A stretch of DNA of 64,000 bases from positions 8,184,001 to 8,248,000 of the forward strand of contig CAUJLY010000006.1 of assembly GCA_963281155.1 (NCBI GenBank). Reading direction: 5' to 3'. Position numbers and translations under genes: made by a program. The notes beneath the pieces are model-generated. The model was given only the letters and a program-made list of their open reading frames with translations. It did not search any database and was not told where the DNA came from. Source of the stretch: Rhabditophanes sp. KR3021. Lineage: Eukaryota > Nematoda > Chromadorea > Rhabditida > Alloionematidae. Position 1 is the first letter of the stretch. Each line of letters begins with the position of its first letter. Below, one piece after another: positions 14,150-27,380 of the stretch.

Positions 14150-17100
14150 AAAGAGAATATTATATAAATTCAAAAATAAATAGAGATTATATAGAAATAT
14201 GTATAAGTTCACCAATGTTTAATGTCATTTATACCTGTAATATAAATATAATATACTTATTATATGTAACATGTAAATAACAAGAATTTAAGAAAACCAA
14301 TTAAAGTTTTTAAAATAGCTGTAATTTAATAGCTAATAAATTTGATTACATTTGGTTTAAAAATTGGGTTGGCGCCTTGTTTATGCATGTTTGTAGTAGT
14401 GGCTTATTTTGTAGCCAATATTAAGTTAAAACAAGAAATTTTAATTATATATTTTGTCATTAGAATAAGGTGATAATGGGCTTTGCTATGCAACTTATTA
14501 ATAAAAGCATAACTTCATTGATTTAGTCAGAAATGAGTGGCGTCACTCGAGCTTGATTAACAAAAAATGATATAATAAAATAGTTATAGCATCTTTAGAA
14601 ATTTCGATTTTTTGCCTAATTAATTTTATGATTTGAAAAAGGTCAAGCTCGTAACATTTTAACTCTTTACACATATATGCGCACAATGATTAATAAATTT
14701 TGATATAATGTATATTAAACCAAAAAATAATTTATAATTTTTATAGACGTTTAAAATGAATATACCATTTATTGCAAATAGACTATCCATTTAGTAAAAA
14801 ACTAATTAAAAAAGGAGAAATTTGATATGATATATGTAGTATAAAAGTACAGTAGCAACAGGCATCATAAACAAGAGCTTCCTCTTAATTGCAAAAGGAA
14901 TTATAGAAATTTATTAAAATAATTTTATTGTTAAGTAGGTATTGCTTTTTTAAACCACCAAATAATGATGATATAATTTTACACACCCAACACCGCTAAA
15001 CCACTACAAAATATGCGAATATAAAGAGAGATATGTATATATAAAGGAAGAGTTAATATTATTAGAATACTTTTTGACGAGAAAAATAAGTTTTTAATTA
15101 ATAATTAAAAGCAATAAGTAGATGGAGCTATTTTAGGTTTTGAAAATGTCTCTAGAGATAATTAAAAATGAAAGAGTAAGAGTTCTATTACAATTGATAA
15201 TGTATGGAGATAAAGGCTATGAGTGGGCAAGATACTGAGATTTGGCTATTAATATATCCTAAATTAAAATGTGGGGAGTGTTATAGAAGTAACCATCTTC
15301 GAAGTATACATATCAGGTACACAAGGGGATTTTTTGCAAACATAGTAATACATTCCAAAAAATGGCATTAATAAAAAATTTCCAAAAATAGTACTAATAA
15401 AGTATTTCAAAAATAGTACATACTAATAAAGCATTTCTGAAAATTGCATTAATTAAGCAATGCCAAAAAAGATATATGTAAATAAATTATTGTATTAAAT
15501 AAACAAAAATGGCATTAATCAAACCTTACTTAAACAAAATAGTATTAATTCAACAATGATATTAATAATATCAAGAAGCGGTATTAGGAAAGCAATATAA
15601 AATAATTGTAAGTTTGGCATTTCCCATGAAAAGAACGTTTTGGCGACATTAAGGTGTCAAAATTAAAGGATGTCCTAAATCATTTTTCTTCGTTAGTTGG
15701 CCTCTATAACGTTTTAAAAGAAGTAGAGTACGTTTTTAAGCGGGAATATTTTTATATCGCATAAATAATTATATACATGCAAACGTAAGATGACTGCAAA
15801 AATCAAACAATAGTTGTAAAATCATTTATTATTGCATTCAAGCCTTTTTATTTATAAATCGCATGTATATTCAAAAAATATATGCTATCTAAACTTGATG
15901 CAGTGGCCATCTGGAGAAATTTAAGGAAAAGCAAATATAGAATTCCTTTGTTTTTAAATGTAAATAGACATGAAACAGCAAAAATAATTTACTTATAATT
16001 AACTTTTAGTATAAACTATTAGTAGATATATCTAAGAAAATATGTGTTAAGTTATATCGCTTAAGAGGAATAAAAAACGTATTAAAAAGTTTAGAAAATA
16101 TATTTGAAAAGTAATTTCTTGAATGCATTTATGGAAGTAAAGAGGAGTAAACGCTTGCTTTATTAAAATATAGATAAAACTAACGTTTGTAGATAATTAT
16201 CGATAGATGATCTAATTATATAGATAATGAAAAGATAAATCAAATTGAAATTAGTTTGGTTATTTATTTTAAAGAATTTGTGAAAAATGAGTTTGTTAAT
16301 TTTAAGGTATGTTTATGTTGCATGGATCATGCCGAAAAGATAATTGCGCATGCAACTGATAGGGTATCTATATAGTTTATCTTTGGTATATAAGCACCAA
16401 ACAAAAGTTAAGAAATATAGGGGCAATGCATCACGAGACAACGAGTAGGACATTATCATTTTGAGGTTGACAAACTTTCACTATTACTTTCCAATTTGTG
16501 TTGTACAAAAATTGTCATCAGCTCCTCGATTTTAAAGGTACATTTGTATCGTTAGTAGCGGTTGAAATAACTTGTAAAAGAGTACAGGTTGAGTGATGGA
16601 ACGATACATACACTCGTTCACCTTCTTTTAAAATTTATAAGTTGCGGTCTTGTTTGAACTTACTTGCTTAGATGAATAATACAGATTTGAACAGATGATT
16701 ACATTTGTTACAAAGTGTATATTCAATTATAAAAAATCTCTTCGCACTGTCAATAAATATTAAATTTAAATTGTCTAATGAACACTTTTTTCCTTATCAT
16801 CACAAAAAAAGGAAGCATCTATATAGCTGACATACAAATAAATACCAATTGTTTTAAAATGTTTGGGATGTTTAAAAAGCTTCAAAATGTTTAAATAAGT
16901 TTATTTATATACCTTAAATTGGGAAAAAGAAATAATAAAAAATAAAATGATTGACAGTCGTTACTTAATAAACATTTTGTATAGTTGATTAACACACATC
17001 CTTAATAATTCATACATATCCGTGGATAAGATTAAATACATGGGAATATACATTATTATTGTGAATATTCTTAAAAAAAAGAAATTGTTTTTTGTTTAAA

Positions 17101-17237
17101 CTTAAACAACCAAAAAATAATTGTTTAATAATTAATTGTAGTGAAATTTGTAGGCGCTTCATTTTCTTTCTACTTTATTGTGAAGTATCTATTTAATTTA
17201 AAATACTAAAAAAACAAATTATATGCAATGATACTTA
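14150..17237. other. Intergenic region between RGS gene 5' end and sad-1 3' end
   Basis: About 3.1 kb, very AT-rich, with no supportable ORF. It must hold the promoter of the minus-strand RGS gene and the 3' UTR of sad-1; a minus-strand AATAAA reads across 17179-17174, about 60 bases past the sad-1 stop. A degenerate repeat block lies at 15352-15600. Confidence 0.6.
15352..15600. repeat. Degenerate tandem repeat, roughly 27-30 bp period
   Basis: Repeated variants of ATTTC(C/A)AAAAATAGTA followed by CTAATAAAG or ATTAATAAA recur about seven to eight times with drift and small length changes. Copies are clearest between 15352 and 15480 and decay afterwards. No coding potential is seen. Confidence 0.55.
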
Positions 17238-20200
17238 TTAAGCCAATTTACCATCATTTTGATTTTTCTTCGAACTTGAATAATTTAGCCTAAAAGCGCC
17301 AATCTGCGTGTTGTTTTTTATTTTATGTTTATCACTGCTTCTACTGTCGAATATTTCATGATTACCGTGACTTTGTTGTTGGTTTTGGGCATTACGATTT
17401 GTGACTATACCAATGCTACTTCTATCCATTGTTTCGGAGCAACAACTTCCTACACTTGAATCTGATAATCTTCGAGGTTTAACCATTGTCGAGTGTTGCT
17501 GTGCCGTTTCGAGCCTTTGCTGTGGTGTGGATTGTAAAACCACTGACAAGTGATCCACTAATCTCTTAAATCTTCTCACTGGACCTGCTAATAACGTAAA
17601 CTGAACGACATATGTTGGAGCAGTAGGACTATTTACATGAGGACTGAGAAGTATGTCTACTTGCATCTTAATACCTCTTGAAAATACCCCACCACCAACT
17701 GTTGGGCCTCGTTTATATTCTACTTTAAATGAATTTTGCCCAATAACGGAATGGCTTAGTTCGTGAATTGTCAAGAAAGTTCTTATTAATTCTGCCTTAA
17801 TAGTATTCAACGATCTTCCGTCAACAGGAACACACTGGATGTCATCTCGTTCGATAGACATGTTCGACGTCAACGAACCAAACCAACTTTTCTTAACCAG
17901 ATCTGCTGTATCCATAATTTGGGTGTCTTCAGAGTCAGATTCGCAATTCGATGACCCGCTACTAAGTTTACGTCGATGGAAACGCGGTGTACCAAGAAAT
18001 GAGTTTTTGATATTTGATAATTTAGATCTCCATGGTCCGGAAGAAGACGTCGAGGGAGGAGCAACTGCAGGAGTTGCTATTGGTATATTAGATAAGGAAT
18101 TTGTCGAAGATTCAACTGAAGCACTGCTGTTATTTGAACTTGTACTTATCATTGAAGTTATCATATTTGCCGAATTTGTCGAACTCGATGATGGCTGTTG
18201 TTGGCTATTTGTTGATGGCGCGCCAAGAGACACAACAGACATCTTGCTTGTATTAACATCACTTGACGTAAATCCTGCGCTACTCCCTCGCGCACTCCTT
18301 ACTTGTCTTGTGGCGGCGGCAAGTGCAATTGGGTCCACAGGTTGTGTGTAATAGTGAGAATTACGAGTACTTCCATTACGAGACTTTGCATCTGTATTAC
18401 TGCCATATGGGGGTGCATTGTTTCTTACAGGTGCAGGTTCAGGTTTCGTGTGAACTGTGCCAACATTATTTGATATTGAAGAGCTAAACATATCGCGTGG
18501 GGTCGTGTTAGGTGAACTGACCGGACTTCCGCCCAATGAAGAGTGTCTTTGTCGATTATATCTACCATAATTTTTGCGAGGATTAATAGGAGATCCCTCA
18601 CTAATTGTGCCAAATGGATAACGAGATGGTCTAGAGGTATCGGTTCTTTTACGTGGAGGGTCGTGGGATGATATATTTCCTTTTACAACAATTTCTGTGT
18701 CATCTTCTTGAGCAGGTCTTCTTCTCTTTCTGTCTAATAACAAAAAATACACCATTTTCTCAGTATTATGCTTGGAAGAAAGTAAAGAGATTACAAGTAC
18801 GTCTTTATCCTTAAAGCATCCTAAGCTATTCATATGCCTAAATACATCGGGATCTATATTTTCTTCTGAAGGGATTATATGGGTTTGTACAACTTGTGAC
18901 ATGGGCAATTCTAGTTCGGGCTCGCTCTTAGTACTACCAGATATCCAAGGGTGGCGAAATACATTGGTTAATGTAATTCTTTTATTGGGATCTACTTCAA
19001 TCATACTACGTAACAAATTCTGACAATCACTGGGAACAAATGGAGGAATGTGAAAAACTCCTTTCTTGACTTTTTCTAACAAAGTTCTTAAGTTATCATC
19101 ATCAAAGGGAAGTGCGCCCACGAGGAGGGCAAAAAGTATGACGCCACAACTCCACACATCAGCCTTTTTTCCATCATATTTCTCACCTCGTATGACCTCT
19201 GGGCAAGCGTAATGGGGACTTCCGCAACTTGTTTCAAGCATAGATCCCTCAACTTGTAGAGAAGCCATGCCAAAATCTGCTATTTTGATGTTGTTCCGCT
19301 CGTCGATTAATAAATTTTCTGGTTTTAAATCTCGATGACTATAAGTAAGTTGTAGATTTATTAATTTGTTGTTCTTTTTCTTACCATATATTATATGCAT
19401 GGCAAAAATCCAAAGCGGAAATTATTTGCCGAAAGAATTTCCGTGCTTCCTTGGCCATTAACCGACCTTTTTTAACAAGATAATCAAACAATTCTCCACC
19501 AGAAACATGCTCCAGTAGAAGATATCTAAAAAGGATATAAATAGTCTTTGGTTCAAAATACATATCTGAATATTTGTTTTTTTTACATATCTGAATATTT
19601 GTTTTTTACATATTTAAAGATTTGTTTTAAGTTAAACATTTGTTTTATACATATCACTGGGGAAATTGCATTAATTAACTTCACCCTTCTTACTAAATGG
19701 GTGGTTGAAGTTTTTTGGTAAAAATAGTATTTGGAAATGTTTTAGGTCTTTTTTATAGTTAATCCCTAAACGTCATACTTACAAATATTTTTTGTTTTCG
19801 TATACATCATATAAGTGCAAAACATGAGGATGTTCGATGAGTTTCATTATTGCGATTTCTCTTTCAACTTTTTGAAGAACAGATTCGCTTAATCGTTCTT
19901 TGTTAACTATTTTCACAGCAACTTTACGGCCAGTTATGCAATGAGTTCCCGTCTTTACCAAACCTAAAAAGATCCGTTTTAATAAATTTGCATATTAAAT
20001 AATACAAAAAGAGAAGGCAAGGGGATGTATTAGATGGCTCAAATGGAAGTTTATACAAAGTGTCAGAACAGTTTCAAATAATGATATATTCAATTAGGTG
20101 TAAAAAAATTAATTGATCATCAGGGAATTGATATGAATAACTTACCCGTTTGGCCTTTACCAAGAGTTTTTTCGAGTTTATATGGGCCACAAAATTGTAT

Positions 20201-20590
20201 TTGTGTACTTGATGATAAATGCCCGATTACTGATTCAACACCAGTTCTATTGTTTGGACCGCTCCCATTACTAGTAGATGATTGGTGATTAGTAGCTCCA
20301 TTGGTAGTAGGAACGGCATTAGATGAATGACCAGAAGATGATGGGGTTGCCGTAATGTTGTTATTTCCATTACCTGAGTTGGAGCTCTTCCTTTCGAAGT
20401 CAATTTTGGGGGCTGAGATGACGATGCCTCCTCCAGAGTGACTGGAAGCTGAGTTTTCAACAGAAGGAGTTGACGAATTAGTTGAGCCACTCATTCGTTT
20501 ACCTTCTCTAGCCTTTTCACAAGGCTCATCGTTTAGTGATGACAAATGTTGGTTGATTTGGGCGACAACCTCTTTCAGAGTGTCGAACAT
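17238..20590 (-). CDS. sad-1: Serine/threonine kinase SAD-1 (BRSK family)
   Basis: AMPK-related kinase; in C. elegans SAD-1 controls presynaptic organisation and neuronal polarity (established knowledge). Exons: 20590-20146, 19963-19783, 19525-19385, 19338-17238; total 2868 bases, 955 residues, close to the known family length. After a Ser/Asn/Gly-rich N-terminus, the kinase domain starts near residue 133 with glycine loop GKGQTG. It continues with VAVKIV (ATP lysine), CHRDLKPEN (catalytic loop), DFG, and activation loop [13 protein letters not shown], whose Thr is the expected LKB1/PAR-4 site. A UBA-like segment follows ([15 protein letters not shown]). Then comes a long Ser/Asn/Gln-rich linker with basic arginine stretches, and a C-terminal KA1-like region (SLNTIKAEL...[18 protein letters not shown]). 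The last exon is one open frame of 2.1 kb, so introns appear to have been lost there. The ATG at 20590 opens the exon holding the kinase start; a further 5' noncoding exon is possible. Confidence 0.95.
19560..19631. repeat. Short tandem repeat in sad-1 intron
   Basis: Three copies of ACATATCTGAATATTTG followed by a T tract (starts 19560, 19585 and about 19608) lie in the intron between the second and third sad-1 exons. Read in the sense direction they are A-rich and carry no splice signals. Confidence 0.7.
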
Positions 20591-23500
20591 ATGAGGACAA
20601 AGACAATTCCTTTTATTTGTTGTTGGGGAATGAGTCTACTTAGTCTGACTATTCTTTCCTTTTCGTTTATGTGCCAGGTTTTATATAGAAAGGAATAAAG
20701 TAATAATAATAGTTTTTCTGAATAAAGTAGTTTGAACAAATAGCTACTGAAAAGAAACAAAATTTTTGTTAGTTGCGTGTGACAAAAAATTGATACAAAA
20801 AGTTGATGCAAGTATAGTCATATTGTATGGCAAAACATTTTACATTTTATATAGCAATAGTAATATAGGTGGTGTTTTGTTTATTCACCCAAAGTATTTT
20901 ATAATCTTTAACAATTGATGGACCTCATAGAATGTAACTATATAGTTAGCATATCGCTAATTCCAATAATCTTAATTCTCTCTTCAAAAATGATATTCAA
21001 AAAACGATAGTGTATGTGTGTCTATAAATGTTTTCAAAGATGCCACACTATTTAGGGGTGCTAAACAACAAAACTTTTATAATAAATGAGATTAGTATAA
21101 AAAAGATTTTTCGAGAAACTGCTCTTCATACAAGTATAAAATACAACAGTACGAAAGTATAAAAGTGATAAAACAAATTGCAATGGATATTAAAAACAAA
21201 ATTGATGTCTTATAAATTGCACTATTTAAGATAATGGTACTATTTAGGGAAATAGTTTAAAGAATTCTCTTTTTACCACCAAATCGTGTGGCTCTTTTTT
21301 ACGTCATTTCATATATAAATATTACAAATTTATCCTATATAAGATAACCTAGCAATGTCATACTGAACTTTTAGTTTCCTTTTTATAAACTAAAAGTTAA
21401 AAAAACGTGTAAACAGAGCTCTATTTTTTTGCAAACCACATTTGTATGGAACATGTATCTTATTTGACGAGTCATGTATATAATATGATTAAATATACGA
21501 CCGAAAAAGTGCCATTGTTTGTAAAGAATATTATGTATATTCATTTTTTAAATAATAATATCTAATAATTAAATTCAAACAAACAGTCTAGCTTCTTCCT
21601 GTATATCTATATGCTAATTAAAGATTCTAACAAAAATAATGCAATTAAAAAATTAAAGCCATGTTGAGGTAAAAGTTTGTATAGGTCGAATAACTATGTA
21701 TGCATTCAAAACTTTTTATGTTATTTTGAAAGGGAAAACCTTTTGTTAGAGAAACTTTATTTGTGATAAATATTAGTGTTGGCAAATACAATATTATTAA
21801 TATGTGTCAAGATGGGAGGATTAGTGGATCTTGAAGAAAATAAAAGAAGCAATTATAACAAATTAATAAAGTATGGCAACAAAAATGGGACTCATTAATT
21901 AGGAAAGTGTGAAAATGAATGTGCAGAAAATAGAATGTAAAAAAGATTCAAAGGGAAAGATTGTGCAAATGAAACAACGTTTCTTATTTGGTTTTGGCCA
22001 AGTGTGTCAAAGACAGAATATATGTGTGTACATGCGGCTCATTTTTAGAGGGTATGTAGATGGCAAGCCATTTCTAATGTGGGAAAAAAGACAAGAATTT
22101 TACCCTATAATATTTTAGGGGCCAAAGGAAGAGAAATGAAGAATGGCGAGGTTGAGAGTGTATATCTGTTCTGTAACATAGGCTCTTGACTACTATCATG
22201 AAATTACTCTTTAGTATATTTATATATGGGAAAGAAGGAAATAATAATGGCTAGCCAGTACATGACAAAAAGGCTTGCAATATTATAAGAAAGTGGCAAA
22301 ACCAAAAGGGACGCCAAAACAGAGATCCAATTTTAGGGTGTTGAAGACTCACAGCAAAAGGAAAAAGTTGTTGGAGTGAAGATAGATGAATAAAGCAAAA
22401 GTGGTGGGCATCAACACAAAAAGCTTGATTAGACGCATATGCATCAAACTTTTACATTTATAAGTTTAACTCTTTTTTAGTTGCTTCTCTAAAAATAAGA
22501 CATATAAGTTAGAATTAGCTGAACAATTAATAGGATATAATTTCAAATTAGTGCTAAACTGTTAAAGGCACAAGCGAATATAATTTCACCCTCTTATAAA
22601 TACATACATGTCATTTTTGCCAAAACAACACTTTTGTCAGCTTCAATCGTATGATATATGGGCATGGTGTTGTAAATTTATACTGATAAAAAAATTCCAA
22701 ACAAATAGATTCAACAAAAAGTTGTTAACTTTTTATGCTAAAATATGGTAATATTATGGTAGTGATTGACAAAACATTGATAAAAGTGACCCGTGTACAT
22801 ATTATATGCTATATATTATGTTTTTATATTGACATATGCTGTGTTGCGTTAATGGTAACGTGTTAGTTGAAAAAAGATATACTATGGCTAAATTAAAATC
22901 GAACATCCTACTATAAGTAAGAAAGACAGATGCCATTTTGGATAACGATTTGAAATACAAAATGTTGGTGAACGACTGTCAAGAGTAATAAAACTGTAAG
23001 TATATGTATGTGAATAAGAATATTCTTTTATTTTATATGACATGGATAAAATACTTCTAAAAAAGATAAATGGCATTTGATGTCGGTTAGGAGATGATAA
23101 AATATTAATAAAAATATCTTTACAGGCACATTACACTTAATTATTGTATATTTGTTAGTTTTCTTCAAAATATCTATTTTAGGAGGAAGATGAATGGCAT
23201 ATTTATATGAAGAAAGTGGTTAAGCTATTTGCTGAATGTTCTTTTTTTTCAAAATAATAATACACAATCTCAAAGAAGCTAAGGAACTAAGATGTTGAGG
23301 GCGTATAGTAGATGCCAAATATGCATACCATAATACATTAATCTTGATCGAGACTTTACCATTTAAATACTTTTATAGCTAAATACTTAAAACACATAAA
23401 TTATTGCACAAGTTTACTTGTATCTTTAATGATAACTTATATATGGTAATACAAGTTTTACTATATCCAAGTCGTTTTGTATTTTGATAGTATATACGGG

Positions 23501-24115
23501 ATAAGTGTGTACGTATAAATAACCATCACTTTGAAATTTTATATTATATTCAAAATGGAGCCTGAATGAGGCCATATAAATAGTTAGGATATACAATAGT
23601 TTAAATCTGTTTGATGGCAGTTAAATCGGATATGTACTAAATTTGCAAACTATTTCCTTTACACCAGTACTACAAGTAATATGCAAGAATACAAGTAATA
23701 CACCAGAATACAAGTAATATACAAGAATACAAGCAATATACAAGAATACAAGTAACACAAGAAAGAGCTATTTATTTTTAAGAACACACTAATAAACGGT
23801 TTTTGAAGTGAAAATGAATGAATATTTTTAAAGTTATCAAGAATATATTAATATTTAAGCTACCAAGAATTTATTATGGTAATTAATAAAGAAAGTTATC
23901 AGAAATTAATTAGCTAATTTTATTAAAAGAAACCCTTTACATAAATAAGTGCACAAGCATTTTCAATAATAATGTTGCCAAAAATAACATACTGTGAGTT
24001 TTAACATTAGTAATAGTAAATGAATTGTTTACAAATTAGCGCGAACAAAAATTGTAAAAGTTTAATGACTTATATTTGAGATTTTTTGCGCAAATTACAG
24101 TGATACATTTTTTAA
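20591..24115. other. Region between sad-1 5' end and enpl-1 3' end
   Basis: About 3.5 kb without a supportable gene. The plus strand looks purine-rich, especially 21800-22420, as in the antisense of the minus-strand introns, so part of it may be a 5' noncoding intron of sad-1 (inference). An ORF at 21909-22118 has low-complexity composition and no splice context. A clean 19-bp tandem repeat sits at 23671-23764. The sad-1 promoter and enpl-1 polyadenylation signals should be here. Confidence 0.5.
23671..23764. repeat. Tandem repeat, exact 19-bp period, five copies
   Basis: Units start at 23671, 23690, 23709, 23728 and 23747 with consensus TACAAGTAATATACAAGAA; each copy differs from it by a few bases and the last is partial. 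The repeat lies about 350 bases beyond the enpl-1 stop, in its 3' flank. Confidence 0.9.
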
Positions 24116-26458
24116 TTAAAGCTCGCTATGTTCTTCCTCGACATTGTGGGTTTCTTCTTCATCATCAGCGACTGGCTTTTCAAGTTCTTCTTCAAGTTCA
24201 AAATCTGGCTCGGCATCGACTTGTTCGTCTTCGGCAACATCGAGATTCTTTCTGAGGATAGACTCGATACGTTGGGCAAATCCTACTTGGTCGGCAAGGA
24301 TGAACCCGGAACGAAGGGTAGCGGTTTCGAAAAGAAGTTCGGCGGTATCAATAGCCTTTTGGTCAGAAGTATCAGCATCAACACGACGAAGAAGCTCCTT
24401 AACGACTGGATGGCGGGGATTGATTTCGAAGATTTTCTTTTGGGAAGCATAAAAGTCGTTCATTGGGTCTTTAGCCTTAGAATAAGCTTGAGATTTCATG
24501 ATTCTTTCCATGTTTCCAGACCAGCCATAGGCGTTTGCAACAAGAGCTGATGGGGATGATTCAAGACGAACAGAGATAACGGCTTTTTCAATCTTGTCCT
24601 TAAGAGCTTTGTCTTTAAGCCATTTGGTGAGTGGAGCGAAAGTGGCTTCCAAAGCAGTTTGGGCTTCCTTGGCTTTGTCTCCATCATCGAGTTTCAAACC
24701 GTCCTTGGCAACATTTTGGAATTTCTTTCCTTCGAATTCTGGCATAGCTTGGATACAATATTCATCGACTGGCTCAGTAAGGTACAAAACTTCATAACCC
24801 TTCTTCAAAAGTCTTTCAACGAATGGGGAGGCTTCGACTTCGGCTCTGGAGTTTCCGGCAACGTAGAAGATGGTTTCTTGCTTTTCCTTCATTCTTTCGA
24901 GGTAACCAGCAAGTGGGGTTTCCACGGTTTCGTCATTTGATGACTTGAATCTGAGAAGTTTAGCGAGACGGTTTCTGTTTGAGGTATCTTCCATAACTCC
25001 GAGTTTGATGTTGGTGGAGAATTCGTTCCAGAATTCGGTGTATTTCTCATCATCCATCTTCTTGAGCATGTCCAAAACCTTACGTACGAGTTTCTTCTTG
25101 ATAACCTTCAGCAATTTATTCTGTTGGAGGGTTTCACGGGAAACGTTAAGAGGAAGATCATCTGAATCAACAATACCTCTAATGAAGGAAAGATACTTTG
25201 GGAGCATGTCATTGAAGTCGTCAGTGATGAATACACGTCTAACGTACAACTTGATGTTCTCGACAACCTTTCCGTAGTTTTGGAACATATCGTTGGCGGC
25301 TTTCTTTGGGGCAAACAAGATAGATTTAAAAGAAACTTCTCCTTCGGCATTGAAGTGAACGTGTCCGAGAGGGATTTCAGTGTCTTTTGAGATACTCTTG
25401 TAGAATTCATTGTATTCTTCATCATCGACAGTTGATGCTTTGCGCATCCAGATTGGTTTAACGTTGTTGATCTTTTCCCATTCCCACACAGTCTTTTGGA
25501 CCTCCTTTGGCTTTGGTTTTTCGGCTTCAGTTTCTTGTCCTTCTTCGTCAGTCTTAGCATCTTCTGGTTCCTTAGTTTCGTCAACTGGTTCTTCAACAGT
25601 GATGGATTTTGATTGCCAGAGGAAGATGTCAAAGTTGATGAATTGAGAGTATTTGGTAACGAGCTTAGAAAGAGCGTCGGCCTCGAGGAAGTCATGGGCT
25701 TCTTCCTTTAAGTGGAGAACGATTTGAGTACCTCTCTTAAGAGTGTCTCCTCTTGGATCTTCGGAGATAGAGTAAGAGGCTGAGTCGGATTCCCAGATGT
25801 ATTGTTTGTCATCATTATGCTTTGAGATAACGACGATACGGTCAGCAACCAAGAAAGCAGAATAGAAACCAACTCCGAATTGTCCGATAAGGTCTTGTTG
25901 TTGTTCGGCTGATGCTTTGGTGTCCATGAGTTTTGACAAAAATTCAGATGTTCCTGAGCGAGCAATAGTTCCGAGGTTGTTGACTAGATCTTGTTTAGTC
26001 ATACCGATACCAGTGTCTGTGATTGTAAGAGTCTTGGCATCTTTGTCAGCCTTGATTCTAATAGACATTTCTTGTGTGGCGGAAAGTACGGATGCGTCAG
26101 TAAGTGAAAGAAGTCTGATTTTGTCGAGAGCATCGGATCCGTTGGAGATTAATTCTCTCAGGTAAATATCCTTATTTCTGTACAAAGAGTTAATGATAAG
26201 TTTCATCATACGACTGACTTCGGCTTGGAACTCGTGTTTCTCTGAGTCCTTCTGCATGCTCTTGATTTGGTCTTGAGTGAGTCCATCGATTTTTATAATA
26301 TCTTCAGCGTCGGTACCCTTGTTTACGGGGCTTTTGACGATTGTTTCTTCTTCTACATCATCATCGGCATAAACAGCTCCAGATGGGGCAAAAGCCAATG
26401 TCAAAAGACATGACACAATGCAGATTGAAACTACGGACGCTTTGAAGCGTAATTGCAT
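24116..26458 (-). CDS. enpl-1: Endoplasmin (GRP94), ER Hsp90 chaperone
   Basis: ATP-dependent Hsp90 chaperone of the ER lumen. It is a single open exon of 2343 bases (780 residues). The start at 26458 lies three bases after a TTTGTTTCAG acceptor; the open frame continues upstream, but only starting here gives a clean signal peptide (about residues 7-31, ending VYA before an acidic run). GHKL ATPase motifs follow: [12 protein letters not shown] at 102-113, then [19 protein letters not shown] and [11 protein letters not shown]. An acidic, Lys-rich charged linker precedes the middle domain with its [13 protein letters not shown] motif, then the dimerisation domain. The acidic C-terminus ends in HSEL, a variant of the KDEL/HDEL retrieval signal. 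Codon use is less AT-biased than neighbouring genes, as expected for high expression. The lack of any coding intron is notable. TGACGTG motifs upstream suggest control by the unfolded protein response. Confidence 0.97.
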   Translation of the reverse strand: MQLRFKASVVSICIVSCLLTLAFAPSGAVYADDDVEEETIVKSPVNKGTDAEDIIKIDGLTQDQIKSMQKDSEKHEFQAEVSRMMKLIINSLYRNKDIYLRELISNGSDALDKIRLLSLTDASVLSATQEMSIRIKADKDAKTLTITDTGIGMTKQDLVNNLGTIARSGTSEFLSKLMDTKASAEQQQDLIGQFGVGFYSAFLVADRIVVISKHNDDKQYIWESDSASYSISEDPRGDTLKRGTQIVLHLKEEAHDFLEADALSKLVTKYSQFINFDIFLWQSKSITVEEPVDETKEPEDAKTDEEGQETEAEKPKPKEVQKTVWEWEKINNVKPIWMRKASTVDDEEYNEFYKSISKDTEIPLGHVHFNAEGEVSFKSILFAPKKAANDMFQNYGKVVENIKLYVRRVFITDDFNDMLPKYLSFIRGIVDSDDLPLNVSRETLQQNKLLKVIKKKLVRKVLDMLKKMDDEKYTEFWNEFSTNIKLGVMEDTSNRNRLAKLLRFKSSNDETVETPLAGYLERMKEKQETIFYVAGNSRAEVEASPFVERLLKKGYEVLYLTEPVDEYCIQAMPEFEGKKFQNVAKDGLKLDDGDKAKEAQTALEATFAPLTKWLKDKALKDKIEKAVISVRLESSPSALVANAYGWSGNMERIMKSQAYSKAKDPMNDFYASQKKIFEINPRHPVVKELLRRVDADTSDQKAIDTAELLFETATLRSGFILADQVGFAQRIESILRKNLDVAEDEQVDAEPDFELEEELEKPVADDEEETHNVEEEHSEL

Positions 26459-26720
26459 GATCTGAAACAAAAATATAATATAAAAGAAGAGAAAATAATG
26501 TTTGGAATTAGATATACTTAAAGTGGCGATAAATATGTATATAAAGTATGCTATAGACAAGACACTTTATCGTAAAACTATGCAGTGAAATGGAGATACA
26601 AAACGAATTGTATATTTTGCATTTACAGTCTTATATGGACACTAAGCATAGCTTACACAAATGCGTCAGCAAATGAGAATGAAAGTGTTCGCCAAATCAC
26701 AACTATTTAAAAGCTGATGC

Positions 26721-26754
26721 TGACGTGGACTCTAAGAAAGTAGTGGTGACGTGT
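26721..26754. promoter_or_regulatory. Two UPR-element-like TGACGTG motifs upstream of enpl-1
   Basis: TGACGTGG at 26721-26728 and TGACGTGT at 26747-26754, 26 bases apart and about 265-295 bases upstream of the enpl-1 ATG. TGACGTGG/A is the known XBP-1/ATF6 binding core (UPRE), and GRP94 genes are classic UPR targets. The motifs are seen directly; their function is inferred. Confidence 0.6.
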
Positions 26755-27380
26755 AAAGATGACCTAGGAAATATGCAGCAAGCAGAGTAGGATCGGTGTA
26801 AGGCGGAAACTGAGAACATTTTCAACCAATCACTGGTTTACACACAAGCACACTAAAAGGAGAGCACCTCACCGATTATTTGCTTTTTAGTGTATGTGCA
26901 AACAAAAATTGCATTGGCCAAGGATGGACGATTGAGTGTGATGATCAATTGTCCAAATGAACTTTTGTTCATCTAAAAAGCTCTAGCTAAAATAACAAAA
27001 CTTAGATTGTTTAAATATTTGTATAAATCACTTTGAGTAGTAGACATGCCGAATGCCAGTCAAATATACACTCTCAAATTTGCAAACATTCAAAAGTAAT
27101 AGGTTGATCGTTTTATAAACAAAAGTTATTTAAACAAATGATTATAGTCGATTCGAAAGGTGCATTAAAAATGGTACGCTTAATAACTTTTAATTAGGTC
27201 ATCAAGGAAGTGATTTATTTTTAGATTTATAGAGCAATCTTGCTTCCTATGTAGTGTTTAATATCGTTGATTAAAGAATACCTTGAACATGGAAAACTTC
27301 AAAGAAGCTATTAGATCATTTATTAAGCAAATTGTTCAGACACGATTCTTTTATGGTTTTGGAGTGATACATATTTGGTT

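Noticed and set aside
17839..18351. 170-residue plus-strand ORF
   Set aside because: Antisense shadow of the sad-1 Ser/Asn-rich linker.
21909..22118. 69-residue plus-strand ORF upstream of sad-1
   Set aside because: Purine-rich low complexity, no splice or leader context, no family resemblance.
25108..25695. 195-residue minus-strand ORF
   Set aside because: Shifted-frame shadow inside the enpl-1 coding exon.
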